From Marinobacter sp. NP-4(2019) (GTDB taxonomy: Bacteria > Pseudomonadota > Gammaproteobacteria > Pseudomonadales > Oleiphilaceae), in contig NZ_CP034142.1 in assembly GCF_003994855.1 (NCBI RefSeq), forward strand, positions 248,001-312,000: 64,000 nucleotides of DNA, given 5' to 3'. Made by a program: the position numbers and the translations under genes. This document shows, piece after piece, positions 43,151-52,404 of this stretch; the stretch's first letter is position 1, and every line of letters starts with the position of its first letter. Under the pieces are notes generated by a model. The model did no database searches, had not been told where the DNA came from, and saw only the letters and a list, made by a program, of their open reading frames with translations.

Positions 43151-43804
43151 TCAGTCACCGCTCCAGTTGGAGGTGGGATCCGGCGTCATCCGCAGATAGG
43201 ACCTTACCGCCCTGTGGCCCTGGGGGAAACGCTCCTTGATTTCGTCCTCGTCCTGCAACGACGGCACGATGACCACATCGCTGCCGCTTTCCCAGTTGCC
43301 CGGGGTTGCCACCTTGTGATTGTCGGTCAGTTGCAGCGAGTCAACGACCCTTAGTATCTCGTTGAAGTTACGACCGGTGCTCGCCGGGTAGGTGATGATC
43401 AGCCTTACCTTCTTGGCGGGGTCGATGACGAACAACGAACGCACGGTCAGGGTCTCATTGGCATTGGGGTGGATCATGTCATACAGGTCGGACACTTTCC
43501 GGTCATGGTCTGCGATGATCGGAAAGTTCACGGAACAGCCCTGGGTTTCGTTGATGTCCTTGATCCACTCATGGTGTGACTCAACCGGATCCACGCTCAG
43601 GGCAATGACCTTGACGTTGCGCTTTGCGAACTCGTCTTTAAGCTTGGCGGTCAGGCCCAGTTCGGTGGTGCAAACCGGTGTAAAGTCCGCAGGATGAGAA
43701 AACAGGATGCCCCAGCTGTCGCCGAGCCAGTCGTAAAAACGGATCTTGCCTTCGGTGGAGTCCTGTTCGAAATCCGGTGCGGTATCTCCCAGACGTAAAC
43801 TCAT
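43151..43804 (-). CDS. 1-Cys peroxiredoxin (Prx6 type)
   Basis: 217 residues from the ATG at 43804 with AAGGAGG upstream. The peroxidatic Cys lies in HPADFTPVCTTELG, and the C-terminal extension (VVIVPSLQDEDEIKERFPQG) is typical of the Prx6/1-Cys branch. It reduces peroxides in the cytoplasm. A 1-Cys enzyme needs an external thiol reductant, which is not in this window. It overlaps nothing and follows the symporter gene on the same strand. Confidence 0.92.
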   Translation of the reverse strand: MSLRLGDTAPDFEQDSTEGKIRFYDWLGDSWGILFSHPADFTPVCTTELGLTAKLKDEFAKRNVKVIALSVDPVESHHEWIKDINETQGCSVNFPIIADHDRKVSDLYDMIHPNANETLTVRSLFVIDPAKKVRLIITYPASTGRNFNEILRVVDSLQLTDNHKVATPGNWESGSDVVIVPSLQDEDEIKERFPQGHRAVRSYLRMTPDPTSNWSGD

Positions 43805-43860
43805 AGCGTAACCTCCTTCGGTGAAGCTTATGACAACAGTATAGTCACTGAAGCACTGGA

Positions 43861-45222
43861 TCAATTGTTGACGCCGAGTGCCTTCTCTTTCTCGAAGTGT
43901 TCACGGGTCAGTTTGAACACAATCGGGCTTAGGAACAGCAATGCAATCAGGTTGGGCAGGGCCATCATCGCGTTAAGCGTGTCTGCCAGCAACCAGATGA
44001 AGCCCAGGTTGATGGTGGCGCCAACCGGAATGGCAAGTATCCACAGCACACGGTACGGCACGATGGCTTTGACGCCAAACAGGAACTCAACGCATCGCTC
44101 CCCGTAGAACGACCAGCCGAGAATGGTGGTAAAAGCAAAGATGGCGAGCGCGATGGCTACCACGTAGTTACCAAAGCCAGGCAGGCCACCTTCGAATGCC
44201 AGTGAGGTGAGGGCCGCGCCGGTTTCGCCGGATGTCCAGGCACCGGAGGTGATGATAACCAGGCCAGTGATGCTGCAAACAATGATGGTATCGATGAAGG
44301 TGCCCAGCATGGCCACCATACCCTGGGTCACCGGGTTTTTGGTCTGTGCGGCGGCGTGGGCGATTGGTGCGGAGCCGAGGCCGGCTTCGTTGGAAAAGAT
44401 GCCGCGGGCGACACCAAAGCGAATGGCCGCCCACACGGCTGCGCCGGCAAAACCACCCTCGGCGGCAACCGGGCTGAAAGCATGCTTGAAGACCAGCGCA
44501 AAAGCCGTGGGAATCTGATCAGCATTGACCGCCAGGGCGATCAGGCCGACAAATATATAAGAAATGGCCATTAGCGGAACCAGGGAACTGGCCACATGAC
44601 CGATACGCTTGATGCCACCAATCAGCACCATGCCCACCAGAACCATGAGGATCACCCCGGTCATCCAGTGAGGCAGGCCGAAATTGGCGTTCAGCACGTC
44701 CGCGACGGAGTTGGCCTGTACCGTGTTGCCAATACCGAAGCCGGCAATGGCGGCAAAGATGGCAAACAGCACACCCAGCCATGCCCACTTACTGCCCAAC
44801 CCGTTACGGATGTAATACATCGGACCACCGACGTGTGCTCCGCGCTCGTCCACTTCCCGGAAGCGAACCGCAAGAACCGCTTCGGAGTACTTGGTGGCCA
44901 TGCCCACCAGGGCGGTCAGCCACATCCAGAACAGGGCGCCGGGACCACCGAGAAAGACGGCGGTGGCAACACCCGCGATGTTACCGGTGCCTACGGTGGC
45001 GGACAGGGCGGTCATCAATGCCTGGAAAGGCGGGATCTCGCCATCGCTTTCCGCGCCGGAACGGCCTTTCCACATCAGCCTGAAACCCGCACCGAGTTTG
45101 AGCACCGGCATCAGTTTCAAGCCAAGACTGAGGAAAAGCCCCACGCCGAGGATCATGACCAGCATGGGAGGGCCCCAGACCAGTCCGTTTACTGCACTTA
45201 CAAAGTTTTCAATGGCTTCCAT
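43861..45222 (-). CDS. Sodium:alanine (AGCS family) symporter
   Basis: 453 residues with about eleven membrane helices. Family signatures are GPPMLVMILGVGLFLSL, TALSATVGTGNIAGVATAVFLGGPGALFWMW and GVARGIFSNEAGLGSAPIAHAAA. It imports alanine or glycine with sodium, as expected for a marine bacterium. The start has GGGAGATC upstream. Confidence 0.93.
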   Translation of the reverse strand: MEAIENFVSAVNGLVWGPPMLVMILGVGLFLSLGLKLMPVLKLGAGFRLMWKGRSGAESDGEIPPFQALMTALSATVGTGNIAGVATAVFLGGPGALFWMWLTALVGMATKYSEAVLAVRFREVDERGAHVGGPMYYIRNGLGSKWAWLGVLFAIFAAIAGFGIGNTVQANSVADVLNANFGLPHWMTGVILMVLVGMVLIGGIKRIGHVASSLVPLMAISYIFVGLIALAVNADQIPTAFALVFKHAFSPVAAEGGFAGAAVWAAIRFGVARGIFSNEAGLGSAPIAHAAAQTKNPVTQGMVAMLGTFIDTIIVCSITGLVIITSGAWTSGETGAALTSLAFEGGLPGFGNYVVAIALAIFAFTTILGWSFYGERCVEFLFGVKAIVPYRVLWILAIPVGATINLGFIWLLADTLNAMMALPNLIALLFLSPIVFKLTREHFEKEKALGVNN

Positions 45223-45436
45223 GGGGATCTCCCTGTGTTGTTGCCAAAGACGGTTTTATGGTTTTCACCCTTGTAAGGGTATAACTGATTGAGTTTAGTC
45301 GGATATTCCTGTCTGTAAACCGCCTGGTCAGGGAATTTGCCGGTTGAACACCGGGGAATGTCATCAAAGTGATTGGATTTCACTGCATTTGCGGTACTGT
45401 TTGATAAGCAATCCGGCTTGTTTATGAGGAAGACCG

Positions 45437-46393
45437 ATGTCCCAAAGCGCTGTCGCACAGGCGAATCCGGAAACCGGACCCGCCAGCTCCCATGCTGTGA
45501 ATCATCGATTTGTCGATGCCAACGGGCTGTCGTTCTGCGTGGAAACACGGGGCGATCCCGAGGGGGAGCCGGTGTTGTTCATTATGGGGCTGGGCGCCCA
45601 GATGACACTGTGGCCGGAGGCCCTGCTGGACCGATACGTGGATGAGGGGTATCACGTGATCCGCTTTGATAATCGTGATATTGGCCTGTCCTCGCACCTG
45701 AAGGATCGGCTGGAGGGCCATCCGGTGGCAATGATGGCGCGTTCCCGGGTCGGGCTGTCGATTCCTGCCCCCTACACCCTGAAAGACATGGCGGCGGATG
45801 CGGTTAGCGTCCTGGACGCCCTTGGTTTGCCAAGCGCACACCTGGTTGGGGTATCCATGGGCGGCATGATCAGTCAGTTGGTGTCTTCACTGTGGCCGGA
45901 GCGGGTGCGCAGTGCCACCCTGATCATGACGTCGACCAACAGTCCGCGGCTGCCGATGCCCAAACCCAGGCTGATCTGGCGACTGGCCGGTGTCGGTGCC
46001 AGGGGACACGACGAAGCATCGGTGGTGGCCCGCTCCCTGGATTTCTGGAAACTGATCCAGAGCCCGGCATTCCCACCGGCGGAGGATGAAGTTCGTGAGC
46101 GATTGATCCGGGAATACCGCCGCAGCTACCATCCGGCGGGTATCCTGCGTCAGACCCGGGCGATTCTGGCCACGGGCAGCCTGTCGTCCCTGAGCCGGCG
46201 GATTCGGGTGCCGACGGCGATTATTCATGGCAAGGCCGATCCACTGGTACGACCGGTGTCTGCGCAGCAGTTGAAATACCTGATTCCCCATGCCCGCCTG
46301 GAATTGATCGATGGTATGGGGCATGACCTGCCAGCTCCCCTGCTGGAACGCTTTGCGGCCATAAGCCTGTCGGTGATGCGTGCTCCCTCCTGA
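45437..46393 (+). CDS. Alpha/beta hydrolase
   Basis: 318 residues. The nucleophile elbow is GVSMGG, the acid sits near HGKADPLVRP and the catalytic His in GMGHDLP. An oxyanion-hole-like segment is present near FIMGLGAQM. No signal peptide. The substrate is unknown. It resembles esterase/epoxide-hydrolase-like proteins of the tropinesterase branch (inference). AGGAAGACC precedes the start. A hairpin with a following T-rich stretch closes the gene. Confidence 0.87.
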   Translation: MSQSAVAQANPETGPASSHAVNHRFVDANGLSFCVETRGDPEGEPVLFIMGLGAQMTLWPEALLDRYVDEGYHVIRFDNRDIGLSSHLKDRLEGHPVAMMARSRVGLSIPAPYTLKDMAADAVSVLDALGLPSAHLVGVSMGGMISQLVSSLWPERVRSATLIMTSTNSPRLPMPKPRLIWRLAGVGARGHDEASVVARSLDFWKLIQSPAFPPAEDEVRERLIREYRRSYHPAGILRQTRAILATGSLSSLSRRIRVPTAIIHGKADPLVRPVSAQQLKYLIPHARLELIDGMGHDLPAPLLERFAAISLSVMRAPS

Positions 46394-46411
46394 TACCGGA
46401 ACCTGCCTCGA

Positions 46412-46436
46412 GGAGAGTATTCACAATATCCTCTCC
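46412..46436 (+). terminator. Intrinsic terminator after the alpha/beta hydrolase gene
   Basis: GGAGAG (46412-46417) pairs with CTCTCC (46431-46436), with further imperfect TATT/AATA pairing in between, and is followed by a T-rich tract. It lies about 20 bases after the stop codon. Confidence 0.65.
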
Positions 46437-46532
46437 TTTGTGTTTTCACTTTTCGCCCCCATTGCCTATGGTTATAGGAGAACGTGTCGGTTCTGCGACG
46501 TTACTTCGGAACGATAACTGCGGGGGTGACCC

Positions 46533-46964
46533 ATGCGCTCATTAAAAGCTTCTGATGTCATGTGGAATCACATCGAACCGATTCGATGTGGTGAGCCCTT
46601 AACCCGGGTCGTGAAGGCGCTTCTGAGGAATCACGTTACCGGTTTGCCCGTAGTGGATGAGCACCGCAAGGTCATCGGGTTTATCTCGGAGCAGGACTGC
46701 ATCCACGCATTACTGGTCAGCAGCTACCATTGCGAGGGAGATCCCATCGTGGATGACGTGATGTTCCGCGAACCAGTGACGATCTCCCCGGAAATGGCCA
46801 TGGTGGACCTGGCTCAGAATCTGGGTGCGGGCAAACCCAAGGTCTATCCGGTGGTGGATCATGGGCGCCTGGTCGGTATCGTGACTCGCTCCGCCATACT
46901 GGCTGAATTGGCCAGGTCCGGTTGTGGCATCGAATTACCAAAATACGCTGAAGCGGAAGACTGA
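46533..46964 (+). CDS. CBS domain pair protein
   Basis: 143 residues made of two CBS motifs: SDVMWNHIEPIRCGEPLTRVVKALLRNHVTGLPVVDEHRKVIGFISEQD and DDVMFREPVTISPEMAMVDLAQNLG...KVYPVVDHGRLVGIVTRSAIL. Such proteins bind adenine nucleotides and regulate partners. No effector domain is attached. It is 30 bases upstream of the S-formylglutathione hydrolase gene, so co-transcription is possible. Confidence 0.9.
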   Translation: MRSLKASDVMWNHIEPIRCGEPLTRVVKALLRNHVTGLPVVDEHRKVIGFISEQDCIHALLVSSYHCEGDPIVDDVMFREPVTISPEMAMVDLAQNLGAGKPKVYPVVDHGRLVGIVTRSAILAELARSGCGIELPKYAEAED

Positions 46965-46994
46965 TCAGCGTTTGCACCCTTAACCGAGGTCATC

Positions 46995-47840
46995 ATGGAA
47001 CTGCTATCCACCAACGTTTGTTTCGATGGTGAACACCGTCGTTACCGTCATACCTCGGCAGCCCTGGGCTGTACCATGGAGTTTGCCGTTTACCTGCCGC
47101 CGCTGGCGGTCAGCCATAATCCTCGCCCGGTCCCGGTGCTTTACTGGTTGTCGGGACTGACCTGTAACGACCAGAATTTCATGCAGAAAGCGGGGGCGCA
47201 GAAGCATGCGGCCAAGCTGGGCATGGCGATCGTCTGTCCGGACACCAGTCCGCGCGGGCTGGGGCTTCCCGGTGAAGACGACAGCTATGACTTCGGCACG
47301 GGTGCCGGCTTTTACATCAATGCGACGGAACAGCCGTGGGCACCGCATTACCGGATGTATGACTATGTGGTGAAAGAACTGCCGCAGTTGGTGGAAAGCG
47401 AGCTGCCGGTGACCGACAAACGCGCCATAAGTGGCCATTCCATGGGTGGTCATGGGGCCCTGATCTGCGCCCTGAAAAATCCTGGGCGTTATGCATCGGT
47501 GTCAGCATTTGCACCCATCGCCAATCCCACGGAATGTCCCTGGGGGCAAAAAGCGTTCACCGGATACCTGGGCAACGACAGGAGTCGCTGGGAAGAATGG
47601 GATGCGACGCTGTTGATTCCGACCGCACGGGAACGACTGCCGCTTCTGGTTGATCAGGGCACCTCCGACGAGTTTCTGGATAGCCAGCTGAACCCGGATG
47701 TATTGGCCGATGCCTGTGAGAAAATGCATCACCACATCAATCTGAGAATGCACAGGGGCTACGATCACAGCTACTTCTTCATTGCCTCGTTTATTGATGA
47801 TCATCTGGATCACCATGCCGAGGCCCTGGGTCTGAAGTAG
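46995..47840 (+). CDS. fghA: S-formylglutathione hydrolase
   Basis: 281 residues, the usual length. The nucleophile Ser is in SGHSMGGHGAL, the other catalytic residues in LLVDQGTSDEFLDSQLNPD and RGYDHSYFFIASF, and the family opening is PVPVLYWLSGLTCNDQNFMQKAG. It hydrolyses S-formylglutathione to formate and glutathione in formaldehyde detoxification. The partner dehydrogenase is not in the window. Confidence 0.95.
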   Translation: MELLSTNVCFDGEHRRYRHTSAALGCTMEFAVYLPPLAVSHNPRPVPVLYWLSGLTCNDQNFMQKAGAQKHAAKLGMAIVCPDTSPRGLGLPGEDDSYDFGTGAGFYINATEQPWAPHYRMYDYVVKELPQLVESELPVTDKRAISGHSMGGHGALICALKNPGRYASVSAFAPIANPTECPWGQKAFTGYLGNDRSRWEEWDATLLIPTARERLPLLVDQGTSDEFLDSQLNPDVLADACEKMHHHINLRMHRGYDHSYFFIASFIDDHLDHHAEALGLK

Positions 47841-47850
47841 ACGGCTGTTT

Positions 47851-49005
47851 CTAGTGCCAGTCCCAGATCAGGCTGAAATCCATGGAGGGCATGATGTCGG
47901 GCTGCTCCACAGCGCGGATGTTGAACTCGAGCAGGCTGCAGTCCCGCTCAAACGTTCCGCTGTAACGGTTGCCCCGTGGGCTGATAATGGCTTTGACAAA
48001 GGGACCCAGGTGGCGGACAGGGCGTTGGGTCACGACACCCACCTCATTATTGGCGAGCCGCACCAGGGTGCCGGGCGGATACTCTGTCAGTACCGCCAGT
48101 AGAGCCCTTGGGATGGCCGGACGTAACTGACCGTCGGTCAGACTGGCGACCAGTTTGCGGGCATCGGTAATGGTCATCCGCTCCCGATAGGCCCGTTTGG
48201 TGATCATTGCCACATAGCGTTCAGCCAACGCGAGTATTTCCGCTTCCGCCCGAATTTCAGTACCGCTGAGCCCTTTCGGATATCCGGAGCCGTCCGATTG
48301 CTCATGATGTTGCGCAATGATGTCGAACAGGGCCGGATTTCGGATGCCAGCAGCATACAGGGCGTTGACACTGCGTTGAGGATGCTTGCGTATGACCGCG
48401 CGTTGTTCTCCATTGAGGATTTTGCGGGAAGCGTTTAACTGATCGGCTACAGGCACCAGCGCCAGGTTGGCGACCAGGGCCGCGCTGGTGAGCAGGCTAG
48501 TGCGTTTGTTATCCAGTCCGAATGTCTGCCCGGTGAAGTGGCAGAGAATGGCGTAGAACAGAACCTGTTCGTGAATGGTGGGTTCGACGGAATACAGATG
48601 GATCAATGCCAGAGAGGCATCCGGCGCTTCGTCGCAGGTTTTCTCAATCAGACGGGTCAGGCCGAGCAGGCGCTTTTCTGCGCTGTCGTCACCAGAGGTG
48701 ATGGCGTTCAGGGTCGCTTCCAGAGTCTGTAACAGTACCGGATAATCGGCAAAAGGATTACGCTGACGAGTATCCTCGAGGATTTCCTCCTGTTCACGCT
48801 CAATCTTGCGGGGGTGGAACAATCCCCGGTCAAACAGCTGCTCAAGCTGCATGTCATTCTGGATAACGTAGCCTTGGCGCAACAGCACGTTACCTTCAAC
48901 GTCATATACCGTCCATGGCAGGGGTTTACCCACCACCAGGGCGCCGGGTGCGATACGGACAAGATTCGACACGGGTTGATTTCCTGAGCTTTGTTTTTCT
49001 TGCAT
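47851..49005 (-). CDS. HD-GYP-related protein with degenerate HD site
   Basis: 384 residues. An N-terminal DUF3391-like segment (VRIAPGALVVGKPLPWTVYD, LLRQGYVIQNDMQLEQLFDRGLF) precedes an HD-GYP-like domain. The HHExxDGxGYP part is intact (IAQHHEQSDGSGYPKGLSG), but the HD motif itself is lost: the region reads LVANLALVPVADQL where active proteins have HDIGK. Catalysis of c-di-GMP hydrolysis is therefore doubtful, and a binding or scaffolding role is possible. It lies 65 bases downstream of the GGDEF-EAL gene and is the last gene of the signalling run. Confidence 0.85.
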   Translation of the reverse strand: MQEKQSSGNQPVSNLVRIAPGALVVGKPLPWTVYDVEGNVLLRQGYVIQNDMQLEQLFDRGLFHPRKIEREQEEILEDTRQRNPFADYPVLLQTLEATLNAITSGDDSAEKRLLGLTRLIEKTCDEAPDASLALIHLYSVEPTIHEQVLFYAILCHFTGQTFGLDNKRTSLLTSAALVANLALVPVADQLNASRKILNGEQRAVIRKHPQRSVNALYAAGIRNPALFDIIAQHHEQSDGSGYPKGLSGTEIRAEAEILALAERYVAMITKRAYRERMTITDARKLVASLTDGQLRPAIPRALLAVLTEYPPGTLVRLANNEVGVVTQRPVRHLGPFVKAIISPRGNRYSGTFERDCSLLEFNIRAVEQPDIMPSMDFSLIWDWH

Positions 49006-49070
49006 CGCAGTCTAACGCCAAACTCGAGGGTAACTCCAGAAGCTACGGAGGCCACATCGATGTTCTCAGG

Positions 49071-51944
49071 CTACTCCTGCATGAGAGCATAGTAGTGGAA
49101 GGCTTGCTGAATATGTTCCCTTATCTGCTTGTCATCCCACGGCTTCGTCAGGAACTTGTATATTGCTCCCTCGTTGATGGCATCCGTGACGGATTTCAGG
49201 TCGGTGTAGCCAGATAGCACGATGCGCACGGTATCAGGATGGAGTGCCTTGACCTGGCTAAAGAACTCGGTGCCGGACATCTCCGGCATTCGCTGATCCG
49301 AAATGATCACCTGTACATGATTCTGGGCAAGCAGATCAAAAGCCTCATGCACACTGGTCGTCGATAGTATCCGGTAACCATCGCGTCGCAGGACTCTGGT
49401 TAGTGCTCGGAGAATGTTGGCTTCATCGTCGAGAAGAAGTAACGTTCTCTGCTCCTCTGCAGCGTCTGGTCCAGTATAGGGAAGTGGTGTTTTATTATAA
49501 TGCGAGTGCAGGTATTCCAGAAGTTGCTGAAATGGTATTGGCTTAGAGTACGCAAAGCCCTGTAGCAAATCGCATTGATGCTTCCGAAGAAATGCTGCAT
49601 GTGCTTCCGTTTCTACGCCCTCGGCTACCACTTCGAGGCCAAGGTGGTGGGCCATGGAAATGACCCCCTGTGTAATAGCAGCGTCGCTTCGGTTCTTGAT
49701 GACGTTTTTAATGAATGACCGGTCAATTTTGATCTTGCTTGCTGGAAGCAGTTTGATATAGCTGAGACTCGAAAAGCCGGTTCCGAAGTCGTCAATTGCA
49801 ACCTTAACGCCAAGATCACAGATTGTACGTAGCGTGCTGATGACCTGATCAGTGTCGAACAGTACTGCGGATTCCACGATCTCCAGTTCCAGACTTTCCG
49901 GTGGGAGTCCGGATGCTTTGAGAGCCTGCTTTACGATATCGGTAAATCCGGTTTTGCGCAGCTGGACCGGTGATACATTGACTGCCACGCTGCAGTGTCT
50001 GAACCCCTTGGAGTGCAAATGCACGGTATCGCGGCATGCTTGCTCCAGAACCCTCGTCCCCAACCCCATAATTTGCCCGGTCTCTTCCGCAAGAGGAACA
50101 AAATCGGCAGGGGAAACCAGCCCCAGTTCCGGGTGGTCCCAGCGGACCAGAGCTTCCAGCGATCTGGGATGACCCGTTCTCGCGTCAATTATGGGTTGAT
50201 AGAACAATGTCAGGTTGTCGTTATCGATAGCGTCCTGCAGCTGATTTCTCAGCCTGACTCGGTAATTGGCCTCCGCATTCAGGTTTGTGGAATACCATTG
50301 GTAGGTGTTTTTTCCCAATTGTTTGGCCCGATACATTGCCATATCTGCTTGCTGTAATAGCTCCATGGGGGTGCAGATATCGCCGTCATCGGTGGTGATG
50401 CCAATACTGGCTGTAAGGTGAAGAGTATGGTCATTAACCCTGTAAGGAACAGAGAGTTCCCTGATAAGCTTTTCGACAACTTGCAATACGTCGTTGGTGT
50501 GCGCGAGGTCGGGAAGCAGGATAATGAATTCGTCTCCGCTGATGCGCGCCACGGTATCTCCCGATCGTACCATTTGGGCCAGACGCTTCCCGACCTCGGT
50601 CAATACCTTGTCACCCAAACGATGACCAAGAGAATCGTTTATCAGTTTGAAGCCGTCCAGGTCGACGAACAGAACGGCAACTTTTCGGCCATATCGGGAC
50701 GCAAACTGGCATGCCTGGGTGAGCCGGTCCTCCAGTAGCGCGCGGTTCGGGAGGCCTGTCAGGACATCATGGCTGATATTATAGGCCAACTGATGTTCTG
50801 CAGACTTACGGTCCGAAATATCGTTCAGGACGCCAATGAAATGGGTCACCTGGCCTTTGTTATCCGGAATTGGTGCCAGGTATAAATCGTTCCAGAACGG
50901 GATGCCGTCCTTTCGATAGTTGCGTAGGACAACCTTAACCGGGCTCTGTTTTTTGAGTCCCTCACGTATTTCATTCAAGGCACCATCATTGAAAGGATCA
51001 GCGGTGGTCCCTTGGAGAAAGCGGCAGTTTTGTCCGAGAGATTCCTCCTTAGAGTAGCCGGTTATATGCTCAAAGGCCGGGTTCACGTAAATAATGGGTA
51101 AGTCCACAGCGTTTGCATTCGCAATCACGATACCATTGGTTGTGGATTCAATACTGCGCTTCAATAGGCGCAATTGGCGACTACTTTCAACCTGTTCCGT
51201 GATGTCGGTGAGCATCAGAAGTTGCAGAGGCTGATGGTTGATTTCAATGTCCCGGCTGATAATCTCAACCAGTATCCTGTTGCCCGAGTTGCTTTGGTGG
51301 CTCTCCAGTCTTGCCCCCTTGGTTAATAAAATGTCTTCCGAACTCAGAGAATCCGTTTGGTTATGACTGGTTCTCAAGTCGTCAAGACTCAGGCTGCATA
51401 CAGAATCGTTGTCGTATTGATAAAGGTCCCGGGCAGCGCGATTCATCGAATGCAACTGCTCAGTGTCAGGGTGCATCAGACACATCGGGGCCGGATTGTT
51501 CTCGAACAACAAACGATAGTGAGCCTCACTGTTGGCAAGACTTTCTGTAGCTATCGCCCGATCAATGGCATAGCGGATGCTCCTGATCAGGGTATGACCA
51601 TCCAGCATGCCTTTGACCAGATAATCAGTCGCACCGAGCTCAACCGCCCTGACATCCAGCTCCTCGTCGCCCTGACCAGTCAGCAGAATTACTGGAGTCG
51701 TAATGCCCGACCGTTTGGCGTCGCGAATAAGATCAAGTCCTGAATCCGGGCCAAGGCGTAAGTCGACCAGGGCTGCGGCATAGGTTCTGGTTTTCAGTGC
51801 TTCAAGTCCCGTACTGGCGGTGCTGTACCAGTCGAGGTTTGTGCGAACGGGGGCGATGTCTTGAAGCAGATCCTTTGTGATCAGGTAATCGTCTTCGTCG
51901 TCCTCGATCAGGAGGATGTTCAGTTCAGGATCAGATTTACTCAT
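49071..51944 (-). CDS. Receiver-PAS-PAS-GGDEF-EAL-receiver signalling protein
   Basis: About 957 residues from the ATG at 51944, which overlaps the upstream receiver stop by 8 bases. The order is receiver (ILLIEDDEDDYLITKDLL, ALVDLRLGPDSG), PAS, PAS (TNGIVIANANAVDLPIIYVNPAFEHITGYSKEE), GGDEF with SGDEF in the active loop (ARISGDEFIILL), EAL with EALVRW and DDFGTGFSSL, and a second receiver at the C-terminus (LLLLDDEANILRAL, VIISDQRMPEMSG). The EAL domain looks active. SGDEF may still be active or may be regulatory. Receivers at both ends are unusual and suggest two phosphate inputs. Confidence 0.88.
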   Translation of the reverse strand: MSKSDPELNILLIEDDEDDYLITKDLLQDIAPVRTNLDWYSTASTGLEALKTRTYAAALVDLRLGPDSGLDLIRDAKRSGITTPVILLTGQGDEELDVRAVELGATDYLVKGMLDGHTLIRSIRYAIDRAIATESLANSEAHYRLLFENNPAPMCLMHPDTEQLHSMNRAARDLYQYDNDSVCSLSLDDLRTSHNQTDSLSSEDILLTKGARLESHQSNSGNRILVEIISRDIEINHQPLQLLMLTDITEQVESSRQLRLLKRSIESTTNGIVIANANAVDLPIIYVNPAFEHITGYSKEESLGQNCRFLQGTTADPFNDGALNEIREGLKKQSPVKVVLRNYRKDGIPFWNDLYLAPIPDNKGQVTHFIGVLNDISDRKSAEHQLAYNISHDVLTGLPNRALLEDRLTQACQFASRYGRKVAVLFVDLDGFKLINDSLGHRLGDKVLTEVGKRLAQMVRSGDTVARISGDEFIILLPDLAHTNDVLQVVEKLIRELSVPYRVNDHTLHLTASIGITTDDGDICTPMELLQQADMAMYRAKQLGKNTYQWYSTNLNAEANYRVRLRNQLQDAIDNDNLTLFYQPIIDARTGHPRSLEALVRWDHPELGLVSPADFVPLAEETGQIMGLGTRVLEQACRDTVHLHSKGFRHCSVAVNVSPVQLRKTGFTDIVKQALKASGLPPESLELEIVESAVLFDTDQVISTLRTICDLGVKVAIDDFGTGFSSLSYIKLLPASKIKIDRSFIKNVIKNRSDAAITQGVISMAHHLGLEVVAEGVETEAHAAFLRKHQCDLLQGFAYSKPIPFQQLLEYLHSHYNKTPLPYTGPDAAEEQRTLLLLDDEANILRALTRVLRRDGYRILSTTSVHEAFDLLAQNHVQVIISDQRMPEMSGTEFFSQVKALHPDTVRIVLSGYTDLKSVTDAINEGAIYKFLTKPWDDKQIREHIQQAFHYYALMQE

Positions 51945-52404
51945 GATTATCCGCATTCCCGGGTAGACGGACGGTATCTACCCAATATTTCTTCAATGAT
52001 TCGGCAACATCCAGCAATTCTGAGTACCGCGCCGGCTTTATGATGTAAGAATTTGCTCCCCGCTCATAACATTCATCGATATCTTCCTCGGCGCCGGAGG
52101 TGGTCAATACCACCGTCGGTACTTTTCTCAGGCTTGGGTCGGATTTGATCTCTAGCAGGGCTTGTCGCCCATCTTTCAGGGGCATGTTAAGGTCGAGCAG
52201 GATCAGGTCTGGTAATCCACGACAGGATTCCGGTGTCACAACCCCGGGTTCGCCGTTGAGGAACCGCATCAGTTCGTCACCATCCCGCACGAAGCAAAGG
52301 TGGCACTCTTTGCACCGCTCATCAAACGCATCCTGTATCAGCAGGCGATCATCCGGATCGTCGTCTGCAACGAGAACTAAGGGTGATACATCCTGATTAT
52401 TCAT
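51937..52404 (-). CDS. Single-domain response regulator (Rcp1-like)
   Basis: 155 residues consisting of one receiver domain: acidic pocket ADDDPDD near the start, phospho-acceptor in DLILLDLNMPLKDG, VVLTTSG and conserved Lys in IIKPARYSEL. There is no output domain. It overlaps the sensor kinase stop and the next gene's start by 8 bases each. Rcp1-type receivers usually serve the PAS or phytochrome kinase beside them, here the large sensor kinase. Confidence 0.92.
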   Translation of the reverse strand: MNNQDVSPLVLVADDDPDDRLLIQDAFDERCKECHLCFVRDGDELMRFLNGEPGVVTPESCRGLPDLILLDLNMPLKDGRQALLEIKSDPSLRKVPTVVLTTSGAEEDIDECYERGANSYIIKPARYSELLDVAESLKKYWVDTVRLPGNADNHE

